64,000 nt of DNA. Origin: Hyperoplus lanceolatus. Lineage: Eukaryota; Chordata; Actinopteri; Uranoscopiformes; Ammodytidae. The stretch lies in contig CM049409.1 of the NCBI GenBank assembly GCA_026929865.2, positions 15,970,452 to 16,034,451 on the forward strand. Direction: 5' to 3'. Under the pieces are notes generated by a model, which did no database searches, was not told where the DNA came from, and was given only the letters and a program-made list of their open reading frames with translations. The translations under genes were made by a program, and so were the position numbers. Below are positions 27,759 to 40,102 of the stretch, one piece after another (positions within the stretch are counted from its first letter, which is position 1; each line of letters opens with the position of its first letter).

Positions 27759-29488
27759 TTAAAGCGGCTCCAAGTAACATTTAAATATCTTTTAAACAGC
27801 CTCATGTTTCCTCTCATAATCATACATTACCTTTAACAGCAAACGAGACCATCAGTGCAAAGAAAGACGTTTTTATATAGTTTGTATTACTGCTTTTGCT
27901 CTGGTCACACACCCAGTCCGATTTTCGGTTCGCTCGTGCAGGCTCTATGGTCACATATCCGTATTGGTCGCAGATTTCAGTGTGGAGCAGCAACGCAATT
28001 TGAGAAGCCTATCCCTCCAGGTGAGGGAAGGGGAGCGGGAGCCTTGTTTGAGACAGTTATTTGTCGTCATAATGACTGATAACGGGGCTGAACCATCAAA
28101 GAAAAAAAAGAGAATGCAATGAAGAAAAGCTAAAAGGGAGAGTGATATAGGCTACGGGCGGGACGAGGGCATTGCCAAGCAACGTGTATACAATTTCACG
28201 AGAGCAAAACTAGACTGCAGTGTTTACTCCTAAATGAATGAGTGGTTGGTACTAACACAAAGTTTGCTTTGCTTCACCATCATCAGATAACCAGTATCTG
28301 AAATAGTCATTATTTACATCAGTGCTTCTCAAATGGTGGGGGGTGCCGTGAGTTGTCGGGGGGGGGGGGGGGCGGACTGCCTTGATTTCCAACTGACAAA
28401 AAAAATATACAATATATATATTTTTTTTTTGCAGTAAATAAATGTCCACGTGTCTCCAAGTGTTTCAAATTTAAAAAGAAATCAAGCAAGTAGACTAATA
28501 ATAACATTAATGAATTATTGGTTGTCGCATCACAGAAGGCCTATTGGCCTATAATAATAAACGAACACCACCTTAACTATGTTTACAGTTTAAAAATGTT
28601 TTGAATGAAATGCAAACCTCAGTGAATCATTTGCTCTTGTTTCTCTGTCCTGAGATTCACACAGACTGAGCAGTCTTGTTTAAATGTTACAAATTGAGGT
28701 AATAAACTGAACTTTGATTTTTTTTTTGCTGCAGAAGTTATCTCAGCTAATTTTTGTTATCTAATTTGAAAATAAGGTGATTGTATGCAGAATGCTTGTG
28801 CCAGAAACTCATACAGTGTACAGATAAATAAATAAATATTAGCAGGTTTTCAATACTGCCCTACAAAGGCAAAAGACCTTAACTCACCAGAGTGTAGAAC
28901 TGAGAAAAACGAGTTCAAAGTTATTTTGTTGTCCTGCCAAATCAGTTGTAGGTAGATACTTGAAAATTTGGCATGTTAGAGTATGAAAAGGAAGTTATTT
29001 ATCCCCCAAAAATCTAAAATTTTAACTTGACCTTTGACCCTTATTCGGAAGTTACTGTACTCTGCCTTTGTATTATCTGCAAAACAATAATGGGTCATGC
29101 AAAGGCAAAAGACCTTAACTTCTATTCTATTGACAATTTGGATTTGTATCACTCTATATCAACATTTCCTGTGATAACAATGATAGCATTAACTGAGTGT
29201 TGTCTTGTTAGGCATAATACTACACAAACTGAATATTAAAAAAATTAAAAAATAATTATGGTTGTACTTATTTGAGATAAAATAACACTTAAAAGTATCC
29301 ACCTATATTTCTTACATTTGAAAGGTTGGATGTCAGTAAAATGTATTCTCTTGTATGCCATTTATAATTTTCTGATAAACGTATAGGAATATGGTTGTTT
29401 GACGCCATTATGTGCAAGTTTTCTAGAGTCAGTGAAAAAACACTGCGTTTTTGATGGAATAGAAAATGTAGCCTATGTATATTTTTAT

Positions 29489-29490
<2 letters not shown>

Positions 29491-29546
<56 letters not shown>
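29491..29546. repeat. (GA)n microsatellite, ~56 bp
   Basis: Pure GA run inside the innermost nested element; the only long GA array in the window. Confidence 0.96.
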
Positions 29547-29550
<4 letters not shown>

Positions 29551-29811
29551 ATTTCAGGGACTTAATTCTTCCCACAACTATTCTAATAGGCTACTCTTTA
29601 TAATTATGAAAAAACATTTTGTAATACACACTTTCACAAACACATTGGTGTTTGGTTAGGCCCCACTTCATACCCTGAAAATCCAGAGATAGCACGAGCA
29701 AATGTGCGTTCTTGTATGAAGACATACTTTTAGACTAGGCTATAGATGTTTAAAAGTGGTATTCAGCAAGTGCCATGTGACCAAAAGCACTTTATGACAG
29801 CTGATCACTTT

Positions 29812-29947
29812 ATGGCACCGCACCGGAAAATATACAAGCCAGCGAATGGACTAATAATACTGATAACTCTTTATGGAATTAGACAATGGATTTTTCTCCT
29901 CGGTGGATATTTTTTTGCCATTGATTTTGACCAGATTTCAAGAAAAG
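29812..29947 (+). other. Exon-like frame with hydrophobic segment and splice donor
   Basis: An ATG opens about 45 codons (start MAPHRKIYKPANG) containing a hydrophobic stretch of about 20 residues (LIILITLYG, then IFLLGGYFFAI) that could be membrane-spanning. It ends at AAAAG followed by GTAAGC, a good splice donor. The frame is also open upstream to about 29746. No family is recognised. It lies inside the 28856-30829 transposon, so it is a remnant of that element's gene, a captured host exon, or chance. Confidence 0.25.
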
Positions 29948-30610
29948 GTAAGCTGCGATCTAGGATCTGCTGGATTGGTTTATCGTTCAGGCTATGTTTT
30001 CTCCGAGCCAGGGAGGTGTGTCTTGAGGCATCGCCATCTCGCTCGCGTTGTTTTCAGTCAGTGAGTGGACTGGACTGTCATTGGCAGGTAGCTTATTACT
30101 TACTTTATTGAAGTTAATGTGTGTGACAGAAGTAGGGTGACCAGATGTCCCGCTTTGTGCGGGGCAGTCACGCATTTCAATTACTTTTGAGACGTTGTCC
30201 CACATTGTTATTGACAGTGAGCCCGCATTTTTAAATGCGTGTTTTATAATTTGGCATTTATCGATAGCTGTGTGGAGACAGCAGTCTTGCTAGTTGCTCC
30301 TGGAGCGCTGCCGAGCTCAGTGGGCTCTGTGAAGGTGCTGCCCACCTTCCTGTTACTTCAAAATAAAAGCCAACTCACGTTTGTCCAATGAAATGCTAAC
30401 GTGATGGCAGTGAAATGCTTTTAATGTGGAAGCGCAGAAGTGCTTCAATTACATGCAATACACAGGCAAATCACCGTAACTCCAGCGATGTAAACAGTAA
30501 CTCCACTGTGGTGCTTTGTAAAACCATGGACATATAAAGAAGTAAAACAAAGGCAGAGCGCCGTAACTCAGCCGTAACTTCATCCGAACGTTCCATAGCG
30601 ACGCGAAAAC

Positions 30611-30658
30611 AAAGCCAAAGGACCGTAACTGATGTTACGGTCTTCTGCCTTGGCTTTC
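30611..30658. repeat. Imperfect palindrome built from the element's terminal motif
   Basis: AAAGCCAAAGGACCGTAAC is followed after a few bases by an inverted copy (GTTACGGTCTTCTGCCTTGG), giving back-to-back copies of the terminal motif of the 28856-30829 element. Confidence 0.75.
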
Positions 30659-31300
30659 CCTCTGCTTTTGGAAGTTACGGCAAAAACAGCATCTTATTTT
30701 GATATGAAAACAACAGAATTGACTCAAGATATTTGTTCACATGATAAAACTGATGGCCAGTGTTCCAAAAATGACAAAAACTCATTTTTGAAAAAAATGA
30801 AGTTACGGTCTTTTGCCTTTGCACGGCAGAATAGTATTTCAATTTAGGGGGGGGCGCGAAAACATTTCTGTCCCCTAAGGGGGGCATGACAGAAAATAAT
30901 TGAGAACCACTGATTTACATCAACAACACAAACACATTACCTCATCGTGATCCATACTAACTGCCGTCTCTCGTTCATTCGCTTTCTGTGAGGACACGTA
31001 ATCTTTCAGCTCTGTGAGAGAGAGTAGTTTGGTGACGCTGCTGCATCAACTCATTGCAATCAGGTGTGTGTAGCACTGACTGGCATTAGTTCATGCAGTG
31101 TCAAAACCACTCTCACGGAGCCGTAAAGAGTCCTCACACTTTCAACACACGGACATGCACTATATTGCGCCCTTCTCAGCTCACACTCGCACGCCTGGCA
31201 CGAGATAGAAAACAGCTTTGCGACAGCGGGCGTCGTAAAAATACTACCGCTTTTGTCCAAAGGGGACGCCGACATGCCATGTTACTCGTAGTGGCTTTAA

Positions 31301-32872
31301 GACACAACACATATGCACTTATGCATCTGAGGAACAGGTCCACAAATGGCTGGAGATTCCCAAATGTGTTGTAAAACATGTTTGAGATTGTGGCATATTA
31401 TACTTTCTGTAAATATGTGTATACTTCATGTGCTAACTAAACATGTGAGAAAAGGAACAATTGGGATCATATATTTCATACTATTGACAGAATCTTTTCG
31501 CGGTGTATGTAACATGAATATTGAGAAGCTGAAAACCTTTCTTCATCTGTTACACCATATATTTTGCAGTCTACCCATATTTCTCTTCCCAATTCAAATG
31601 AAAATATCACATTTGTTAAGTTGCAGGTCTTTGCTCCAATTGTTCTGATAACCTGGCAATGCCTTTGTGAACTTGTAGCCAAAAAGCAAACTGAACTAAA
31701 TTCACATTATACTGTTGCTGTTAACATGCGCACAAAAAAAAGAGCCTAATGGATTATATGCCTGTCCATTGTAAACCCATTTGGTTGTGTATTTTGAGGA
31801 AGTGACTTTGAGGGGAAGAAGAATGACAGCTTTTACATGGGGACACAAAGAGGAAGATAAAAGGGCCCCGTTTGGTCCATCTGCCGATCTGAAGTGTCAG
31901 CAGTGTTCTCCGAGTGGCACAGCGGCAACTCTTCCCTCTCTGACCCTTTCATCCTTGTTGTGCCATTTGTTGTCTCTCTCCATCTGAAAGAATGAGAAAG
32001 GTGGCGGTAACGCGCCTGCATTATTAAATGGCCTATGTGTGTTTCTGCCATAATGGAACAAAGTAGACAAGTGTTGCCTCTTTCATGGTGCTATATCTAG
32101 ATCACAAAGATGTCACTTAAACACACACACATGCACACATCCGCTCGTAAGGAGTAAGGGACCATGCTTTATCACAAAAACACACTCATGCACAAAAGCT
32201 CCAACAAGTGATGTACTCATGTAGGGGAGGAATCGTGGGAATGTCTCTACACTTTCCACTACACACACCAAAAAACACACACACACAAACACTCAGTGGT
32301 ATGCAGTTTTCTGCAGAAATCAGCACATTGAACTAATCCATTAGCCCTTGCTGCTGGGGGAGAGAGAGAAACAGAGGTGAACTTTGGTATACCAGCTTGA
32401 AAACGTTCTTCTTTTCTCTAATCATCTCCAAACATCGCACCGCGTCTCTACAGTACACAGCTATGAAAGAGAAAGGAGGCGAGACGAGGTGAAAGTGTGG
32501 AGAGAAGTGATTAGGAGAGTGTTGGAGAGAGAAAAGAAAAGGAAAAACACTGAGAAGTAATATAATTTCAAAAGCGCTGTGCTAATCTCACTGCAGGCTC
32601 GGCCTTCACGGTTCATCAGACAAATTAGGGTTTAGAAAGCTCTACATAAATCAAATGTGTGTAAGGCTAATCAAATCAATAGTTATTCTATATTGACAAC
32701 TATTTAAAATACTATGTGCTCTTGTATTTGCAGGTTGTACAGAGCTCACCCTCTTTAGCTCATTATTTCTGGCAAAAGCAGGCAGCTATTTTTAACAAAC
32801 AAGGTCTGGTGAAAAGTTGTTGGAGAACAAAACAGATTTAAAGTAGAGTGAATATTGGAATGAAACATTGTA
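31301..32872. other. Unique sequence, no gene seen
   Basis: Short CA-rich words at 32120-32290 and purine-rich DNA at 32465-32560. No element boundary or convincing coding frame. Confidence 0.5.
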
Positions 32873-32887
32873 TGGAAGACCATTTTT

Positions 32888-33403
32888 CTTTCAAAGGTTT
32901 TTTTTTATTAAATGTCAGTAACAAAGAAATTGCAGCACAATGGATACAATTTTTTTCCCCTTTTTTTCCCCCGAACACACCCCACCCACATCCTACCCTC
33001 ATACCCAACCACACGAAATACACACACCAAGAAACAAAAACAAACAACCAACATGAAACAAAAAAACATAAAGAAATAAAATTTAATTAAATAAAAGAGG
33101 GGAGGGGATAGCTACTCTTCTGTTGTTGTTAGTTTTTTAAAATAATTTAGGAAGGGGCACCAAATTCGGTCAAATTTATTCTCGGATCGCTGGGTAATGT
33201 AACGTATTCTCTCTAAATTCATACATGACATAATGTCTCTAATCCAATGTGAGTGGGAAGGAGGAGCAGGATCTTTCCACTTGAGTAAGATAACCCTGCG
33301 AGCAAGTAATGAGGTAAAGGCCAGTACCTTCAGCTTCACTTTAGGCAAGCCCGAATTTGGAGCAATGCCAAAAATTGCAGTGAAAGGGTTCGACTGAATT
33401 TGT
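32888..33403 (-). mobile_element. 5'-truncated L1-like LINE with 15-bp target duplication
   Basis: A minus-strand copy of the last part of an L1/Tx1-like LINE: carboxy-terminal ORF2 coding (33112-33403) then an A/T-rich 3' UTR ending in a poly-T run on the plus strand (about 32898-32909). The 15-bp sequence TGGAAGACCATTTTT occurs exactly at 32873-32887 and 33404-33418, abutting both ends, as expected for target-primed reverse transcription. The copy is about 516 bp. Confidence 0.8.
33112..33403 (-). pseudogene. Carboxy-terminal fragment of L1-like ORF2
   Basis: The product would be the extreme carboxy end of a LINE reverse-transcriptase protein, downstream of the catalytic domain. Visible landmarks are SNPFTAIFGIAPNSGLPK, then LLARRVILLKWKDPAPPS, then WIRDIMSCMNLERIRY and FDRIWCPFLNYFKK. 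This order is familiar to me from the ends of fish L1/Tx1-type ORF2 proteins; it is recognition from memory, not a search. No reverse-transcriptase motifs are present because the copy is 5'-truncated at the right target duplication. Codons upstream of 33403 belong to flanking DNA. The fragment cannot support transposition. Confidence 0.7.
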
Positions 33404-33418
33404 TGGAAGACCATTTTT

Positions 33419-34006
33419 GAAAAAAAAAATACAATTTCATAGTGGCACTTAACATTACTCTCATTATGCATACATCTAAATACATTTAGCTGGCTTCAAG
33501 TCAACTTTTCTTGTATGTTAAGAATAAAGATGTTTGAGATCTATATGAATGTATTTAGCAAAGCTGTCGAGTGTAATACATTCACACCAAATGCAACAAA
33601 CGTGCCTGGTGAGAGGCAATTCAGCAACATTTCGACCTGTCTGAAATGGATTGAACAGCGCCCTTATTAGCCACCTTTCGATCATTGCCGTGTAGTAACA
33701 GGAACAAAATAGATTTCCTATACACAGTCCACAAAAAAAGGACAAAAAAATGTTATCTGCTGACTCGGCTTTGATAAGGAATAGCTTGTGTTGATGAGTT
33801 TGCTCTTGCTCGATAAAACGGTAGGTATTTGTGCAAGTTTCTGTTTATACACGCCTGTTTATCTACAGAGAGAATGTGGTGACCAAGCCTATGGCAGTAA
33901 AAATACTTAAGGTCAAATGACAAACAGCTCAAACAGGAGATCTTTTTTTAAATCTTGCTTTTGTTCTAAATAAGTAAAATAAGTCAAACCATCTGTGCCA
34001 GTTAGA
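33419..34006. other. Unique sequence, no gene seen
   Basis: No feature beyond ordinary AT-rich DNA. Confidence 0.5.
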
Positions 34007-34366
34007 GGAGAAGTAAGTGATATGGTCCTTTAAGGTTTAACTTCCCGTCAGTGACTGCAGTTAGCAGTCCCCTCCCTTGTCCCTATGTCACCACCACATG
34101 AACGCGCAGCCGCCTTCATCAGAAAGTGCTGCGATGTAGAACAGCGAGTCATCGTTCATGGGTACAGAGACCCGCCTCTTTGTAGCGCTGTGCCTCCTGA
34201 TTGGATAAAAACTATCAGGATACTCAACATTTTAACTGGCAATTACTGCCAAGCTGAATGACTGGGAGACCTGTGTTATGAACTGTGCATATTGTTTAAG
34301 TGATTGCTGTATGAATATAGATTGATTAAACAATTATATTAACAAATAAACATAACTTACTTCTCC
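34007..34366. mobile_element. Putative MITE (~360 bp)
   Basis: GGAGAAGTAAGT at the left end (34007) is inverted at the right end (ACTTACTTCTCC to 34366), with a few more matching bases inward. The left half is GC-richer than the surroundings (34045-34200). No coding frame; the target duplication is uncertain (TTA occurs near both ends). Confidence 0.5.
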
Positions 34367-37300
34367 TTAACCACATGTTCCATTGTTCCCAAATATGAGC
34401 TGCAGCATCCATTAGAAAAACAGATGTATCCCAATGAGTATATTATTTTGATTGGTTATGCAGCAAAACCATTTCCATGATTTCCTCATATAATCAGAAG
34501 TTTTGCGGCAGGTGTGTTTATTCCACAACACGGAAGATAGTTTAGAGCAAATTTATCTTGTCTGGGTCTTCATTTGTATACCAGCCTCTTTTCACATTTA
34601 ATCAAAGTCTGTTGCAGAGATAATTTTCAACACATTTTATAAACCATTGTCTTAAATCAATGCTATTTCTCCCCCTGACAACATCTATTGAGGCTGTTTG
34701 TATATGTGCATATCCTCCTTCCACCCAAAAAATGCAACCAAATATAATTAAAATGATACGACTTAATGTGAGCCTGTCAGTTCTGTCAGCGCAGCTAAAT
34801 TAACCAAAGCGATGCGTTTATCACGTAAATGAGTTACAAATATAATACCATTAGGTGAATCAAGGACTTGTATTCAGTCCGGGGAGGGGGGGGGGGCAAC
34901 AGAAGCTGTTCTCGCTCATCCCTTGTCTTTCAGGGACATTGATTAGGACAAAATCAATGGGACAGTTTGCACTCCTGCTGGTGTACTCAGTCAATCACTT
35001 AGATTCAATCGCATTGCTACCTGTGTCTCATTTGTCAACCAAAAGCTGTCTATTTACCACTTCTTCCTCTCATCCTCATATTGTCATCAAATCAATATTC
35101 CTTCCCCACTCTTTCTTCTTTTACCATATTCTTAAAGTTGTGTGCTTTCTTCTCTCCATCTCTTTCTCTCTCATTGTTCTCTCATCACACTCTCCTCCTC
35201 CTCCCACAGGTGTGTGGGTAGAGATGGCGGATTAGTTAAAGCACTGACTTCCAATTTCTGCTGGTGTCTGACTTGTATCTCTATTAGTCAGGGAATTAGG
35301 CAGCAAGATAGATTGGACCCAAATCAGCTCTCCATATAATTCTCTCCCTCGATCGCAGCGGCACTATTTTCTCTACACATAATTGTCTGCCCTCCCCTCC
35401 CCATCTTTACCCATCTACTTTCATTTTATCGCACCATTGTTCTACCCTTCCTCCCTCCCTCCCTCCCTCCACCTTGACTTTCTCTTTATCCCTCTCTATC
35501 ACTCCATCACAATGTTCTCTTCTTTCTCCCTGCTTCCAGTGATAGACTTATTTCAGAGCTGTTTTAGCATAGTTAATGTACACCCACAGCTCCTGACTCT
35601 TATTTTCCAAATGACTAAGGCGCTGTAGGAGGACGCACTTAAAAGGAAAAATACGACCTCAAACCGAGTTCAGCTCTCGAGACTGAGCATGTGTCTGGTG
35701 TGTATGACTATGTCTCTGAGTGTGTGTATGGAGATAAATGCTCACTGCAAATGTCATAAGCAAATGGAAACAACCAGCCTTTTTTTTCAATATATTTGGC
35801 AGGTCACTTCTAAATCATAGCTGTCATCGCCTGCTTTCTCAACTTCAGCTACAGCTGTAGCACAGTGGTGCTTCTAGCTAAACGTTAAGATCACCATACT
35901 TCAGTGCTCACACAAAAAATGCTATCATGCAGATGTTAAGCATGTGTATTAATTTTTTTAAACGTTTTTACCATCTGCTGATTTTGCCAGAAGAAAAGTC
36001 AGGGAATCATCAAAGTCAGTCGGTATTCATCCTATAGGGATCATGATTGCCATCACTAGATGTTGCCTCTTTTCACTCACCAGAAAATATATTTACATGT
36101 TGATTGATAATACACCACTTACAGCACAGCATCAACTGAAAAGGAACAATTTGATAACATGATATGAGGAAAGTGCAAATGGAGGAATGAATCTAGCAAT
36201 TATTCAATGAAAGAATAAAACTCAAATACAGCCTGATTGGAGAGTAGCCCATAAGATCACCATCTCATTCAAACATTACAAATGTGTGTAAGACACACTG
36301 CTCTCACTCTTCATGCTAAGCCCGATTTTGCCCCAATGAATAGTTGGGGCAATAGTTTAATGTAAATATTGCAGTATAGTATGAATCTACAGGATTCAAA
36401 TTCATACATACTGTGCGTTGTGGTTCAATCTGATGTGATATGGAAAGAGGATAAGAGGATGTACTGTACATACCTCACTGCTGAGTAGGAAACTATGATG
36501 TAGAGGAAACAAATGATCTAAATCCAGACATACTCTCTGTGTGAACCTAAAATGTGAAGAGAACATACTGTGTGAAAATTTTTGACATGATGAAGTGAAC
36601 AAAGTCGTTGCAAGTTCTAAGAAACAAAGTATATCAGTTAATTCAGTCCTCATTACTAGACGTTCAATATTTGACCACTTTTTTGGCACTTTTTTCCCAG
36701 TGTACTGTACATTTCTGCCAACAGCAGTTATTTCCCTCTGCAGTTGCCAGACATTACATCACTACAGCTGGTGGAGTGCACACATGATTGGGACAATAAA
36801 GGGACCCCACTAGTTGATCAACAGCTCCACTTGCGGGCAGTTACTCCACAAAGTTACTTTCAAGACTTTCGCCTTACCGAAGTGAGGACTAAAAATAAAT
36901 GCCCTTAGGTGTATGCACACTTTACTTTTTAAATAAGTGGAGGTCAGCATTTTGTTTCACGCTTGTATGCACAACAGTCACCTGAAGAAAACTTTGGGTC
37001 TAAGCGAAAGAGCCTCTGATAAATATACTAACTCCTGCAGGTGTAAAACATATGTCAAAATGCACTAACAAAGCAACTGTCAGCTGTTGTATTTGACCAT
37101 CTGGTGAGCCTGACGTGTTTATTGGGCCTCATAACCTGGAAACTCTCTACTAGCTGGGACAAGGCGTTTGTCTCTGAGATATCTTGTGTGGTGTGTATGG
37201 TTTCGCAAATGTGCAGTGGTTGTGCTGATGTCATGTACCTGTGAGATGTCCTTTTCATGTGTCCTGTGACATGAGGGGGAGTAGGGAATGCAGCCAAACA

Positions 37301-37726
37301 CCTGTATACAGTAAATTCTTCAACAATATTTCACTTTGCAAGAGTTTTGTCAACTTCTCAACAACTTTCTAACTAAAAAGCATCTTCTTGTTCCACCATT
37401 AATGTAAAACACAGAATAGCAATAACTACCCCCCCCCAAAAAACAAATGTGAGTAAACTTTGATTAACACATAATTTATCTGTTATGTTTACCTATTTGT
37501 TGGTGTATGTGTGTTTGTGTCTGTGTATGTGTGTGTGATCATCAAGAAAGGAACAATCAGTGGAGGTTGTCTATGTCTCCAATCACCAAGAGAACCCCCA
37601 TGGACTGTGCTGTGTGCATGTGCTGTGTGTCTGTTTGCTTCCAATCAGCCAGAGAGCCCCCCATGAACATTGTCGATGAGGCATCAATCGGTACACAAAC
37701 ACATTCAGTCCCCCATTACTGATTAT

Positions 37727-37727
<1 letters not shown>
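34367..37727. other. Long unique stretch, no gene seen
   Basis: Contains a G-run (34884-34893), a CTCC-rich tract (about 35160-35210) and a (CCCT)n run (about 35445-35470). Ser/Leu/Pro-rich frames here come from pyrimidine bias. No transposon boundary or RNA gene was recognised. Confidence 0.5.

Positions 37728-37784
<57 letters not shown>
37728..37784. repeat. (CA)n microsatellite, ~57 bp
   Basis: Pure CA run after GATTATG. Confidence 0.96.
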
Positions 37785-37791
<7 letters not shown>

Positions 37792-38641
37792 GACAGCATC
37801 TGTCACACTAACATTTACTTTGAAATCAATTGAAACCCTCTCTGAAATATTTTGAAAAACATAATGACATTTGGAAAAACATTAAAAACTGAAGCAGTTG
37901 TTTCAGATTTTAATCAATAATGACAGCAATAAGTATGTACTCACTCACTATTCAATATTCACCGGATATGATTACATTTTTAAACAAATTTATTTATCAC
38001 AGGATTTATGTAATGAGTATATTGTTTATGTTGAGAAATGTTCCTTTTGTTAAGGTCTTCATGTGTTATGGAAACAGTGTCGGTAGTTTTTGGTCTGGAC
38101 AGTCTGAAATAGATACAGATGCTGCCTTCCAAAGGATTGTTTTTAACAGGAAAAGCTGTGCACGTAATGTACTTGGCAATCAATTAACCTTATGAGACCA
38201 CTAACTTTGTGAACTTCAAAGCCGCTGATGAACAAAATAGTGTGGACGAAAAAGGGCACTAACATTCAAAGGCACTGCTGCAGTGGCACAAAAAGGTCAG
38301 TGTACAGTTTGTATGTTGCAACTTCTGAGGAAGTAGAATTGTTAATGCCACTAGAGGAAATCCCCTTGTTCAAACCATTGTTACTTTATTTTACACACAG
38401 ACAGGCCCGACATTCACACATGAATTTTAAATGTATGGAGAGATGTCACAGTCTGAACTATGACATTAGTTATTCTGACTCCCATGTGTACTAAAAAAGA
38501 GCAATATGTTGAAACATGTCAAAAAAAGTAATTTTAAATTGCTTTTTGAAAATAAAAATGCCTCTCTTTTCTACAATGGCATATCAAGGGTACGTCTAAT
38601 CCAAGGTGATGTAAGTTTATTTTCCAAGTAAATTTACCACC
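37785..38641. other. Unique sequence, no gene seen
   Basis: Ordinary AT-rich DNA. Confidence 0.5.
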
Positions 38642-38645
38642 TTAA

Positions 38646-40020
38646 GGCGAGACACCCCAGGTGAATAGGGATTTTTTTTTTAATTTATAGATATCATCAT
38701 GAAACTTTGCCAGTTGATTACTGATAGTAACTCAATTATTTTTTGTATTACATGTTTTTCTTTAATATTTTATTAAATATGCAAATATGGCAATATTTAA
38801 CCAATTATGCGTACATTTGGGTAATTTTTCGAGAAAAAAATCGAGATGTTGGATAAAGCCAGAGTTAAAATCTCTATTTTATCTTAACCACATATTAGTT
38901 TCTAAAGTTTTTACACAACAGATTTTGGATACAGCCTTTTGTCATTTAATAAATCAAAACATACTATGTACATGTCTTAGAAATGCATTTTCGGCATGTT
39001 TTTAGGAGGAAAATGTATCATAAATCAGACAATTAACAATATATTAACAAATCCCTCTGCAAAAACCTTTAAAATAGTGCTATGAATGATTATAGAAAGT
39101 TTGGTTGATGTCAGTGGTCTAGAAGTTGAGATATTTTTCTCAGAGTATTGAAAAAGCTCATTTTGAGAAAACGGCCGTTAAAGATAAAAACGTGAATTCT
39201 GCTTATAATCACTGATTATAGCTACAGATATTTATTGGATTAGGCCCTACACCCCTCAATGCCATATAGGCCTACCACTGCTTAACATATATAAACCATA
39301 GCATAGTAACATTTACATCCACACCCTAATTTAAACGTGATTCATTCATTATTAGCCACTGTCTGTCAACCTGCTCCGGAGTCGGCACAGACGCTCTCTC
39401 TCCCCTCTCCTCTGACAGTCTGTGTCTCTCCGACGTGATCGGCGTGATTTACATGTCTTTAACACTTATCCCATTCAAATGGCGATCATGTAATGTTCGT
39501 AGCCAATTGATTAAGTATTTTTTTGTGTTGGTTTGGCATATTTTCGACGTTTTTCCGATTTTATTTTGTGATTTTTGAGCTACCCGCGGCTAGCATCACG
39601 TGATGCCTTTTAGCGAATCACATCGTCAGAAATGTGCATTAGCCAATGAGTTTGCATTCCTAGCATTGAATCCCTCCTCACACTTTCAAGATTGGTTACT
39701 GACACAAAGGAAATGACCATATTTGGATCCGATAACGTTGTGCTTGAGATTCAGAGCTGTCCAACAGTACCATGGTTATTATGATTCATACAGCGGTCGC
39801 GGTGCTGTATGTTACGTTAGAATGCTCACTTTTGACGAATTTAGGAGCAAAATACAGACGCAAGCAGTCAAGGTTTAGTAAAATAAACACCTAAAACTTA
39901 TATGTTGGACCTTTTATCCATACTAGTATGAAAGCAGACATGTTATGGAAGCTAAATAGACACAAATCTCAAAATTGACCGGTGCTTAAAAAACAATGTT
40001 TTTGCCTGCCGTGTCTCGCC
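38646..40020. mobile_element. TTAA-flanked non-autonomous transposon (1.4 kb)
   Basis: The ends GGCGAGACACCCCAGG and, inverted, GGCGAGACACGGCAGG are flanked by TTAA (38642-38645 and 40021-40024). The interior is AT-rich on the left and GC-richer at 39360-39620 with no long frame. It is a TTAA-targeting superfamily element (piggyBac, Kolobok or Sola3 type), superfamily not assigned. Confidence 0.82.
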
Positions 40021-40102
40021 TTAATTGTTAATTATTATCAAGTATTTTAAATAATTTTTTTTTCTCGTAGGTATACTACTTTATTCTCAGGCATCAGATA
40101 TG

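Larger units (their letters stand above)
28856..30829. mobile_element. Innermost transposon with CTGCC termini and AATA target duplication
   Basis: Left end CTGCCCTACAAAGGCAAAAG and the inverted right end (CTGCCGTGCAAAGGCAAAAG) agree over about 30 bp. AATA flanks both sides (28852-28855, 30830-30833), a 4-bp duplication. The terminal word, roughly AAGGCAAAAGACCKTAACTTC, recurs inside at 29099-29119, 30547-30580, 30611-30660 and 30670-30682. Inside are a GA microsatellite, an exon-like frame with a splice donor (29812-29947), and a block at about 30290-30445 related to 62790-62945. The superfamily is not assigned; a 4-bp duplication would fit Sola-type or Chapaev-type elements. Confidence 0.75.
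28320..30912. mobile_element. hAT-type transposon nested in copy B
   Basis: The termini CAGTGCTTCTCAAATGG and, inverted, CAGTGGTTCTCAATTA are of hAT type. A perfect 8-bp target duplication ATTTACAT lies at 28312-28319 and 30913-30920; the matching position in copy A (about 6430) has one uninterrupted version of the site. Poly-G runs sit near both ends (28358-28373, 30847-30854). Without the inner element (28856-30829) only about 0.6 kb remains and no transposase is present, so it is non-autonomous. Confidence 0.9.
27763..31296. mobile_element. TTAA-flanked transposon, copy B, split by nested insertions
   Basis: This is the same family as 5942-6818, with start AGCGGCTCCAAGTAACAT, end GTTACTCGTAGTGGCT, and TTAA at 27759-27762 and 31297-31300. 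The two copies align from 27763 to about 28319 and again from about 30913 to 31296. The 2.6 kb between is a later hAT insertion, so the element itself is about 0.93 kb. It retains about 60 bp (28115-28175) missing from copy A. Confidence 0.87.
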
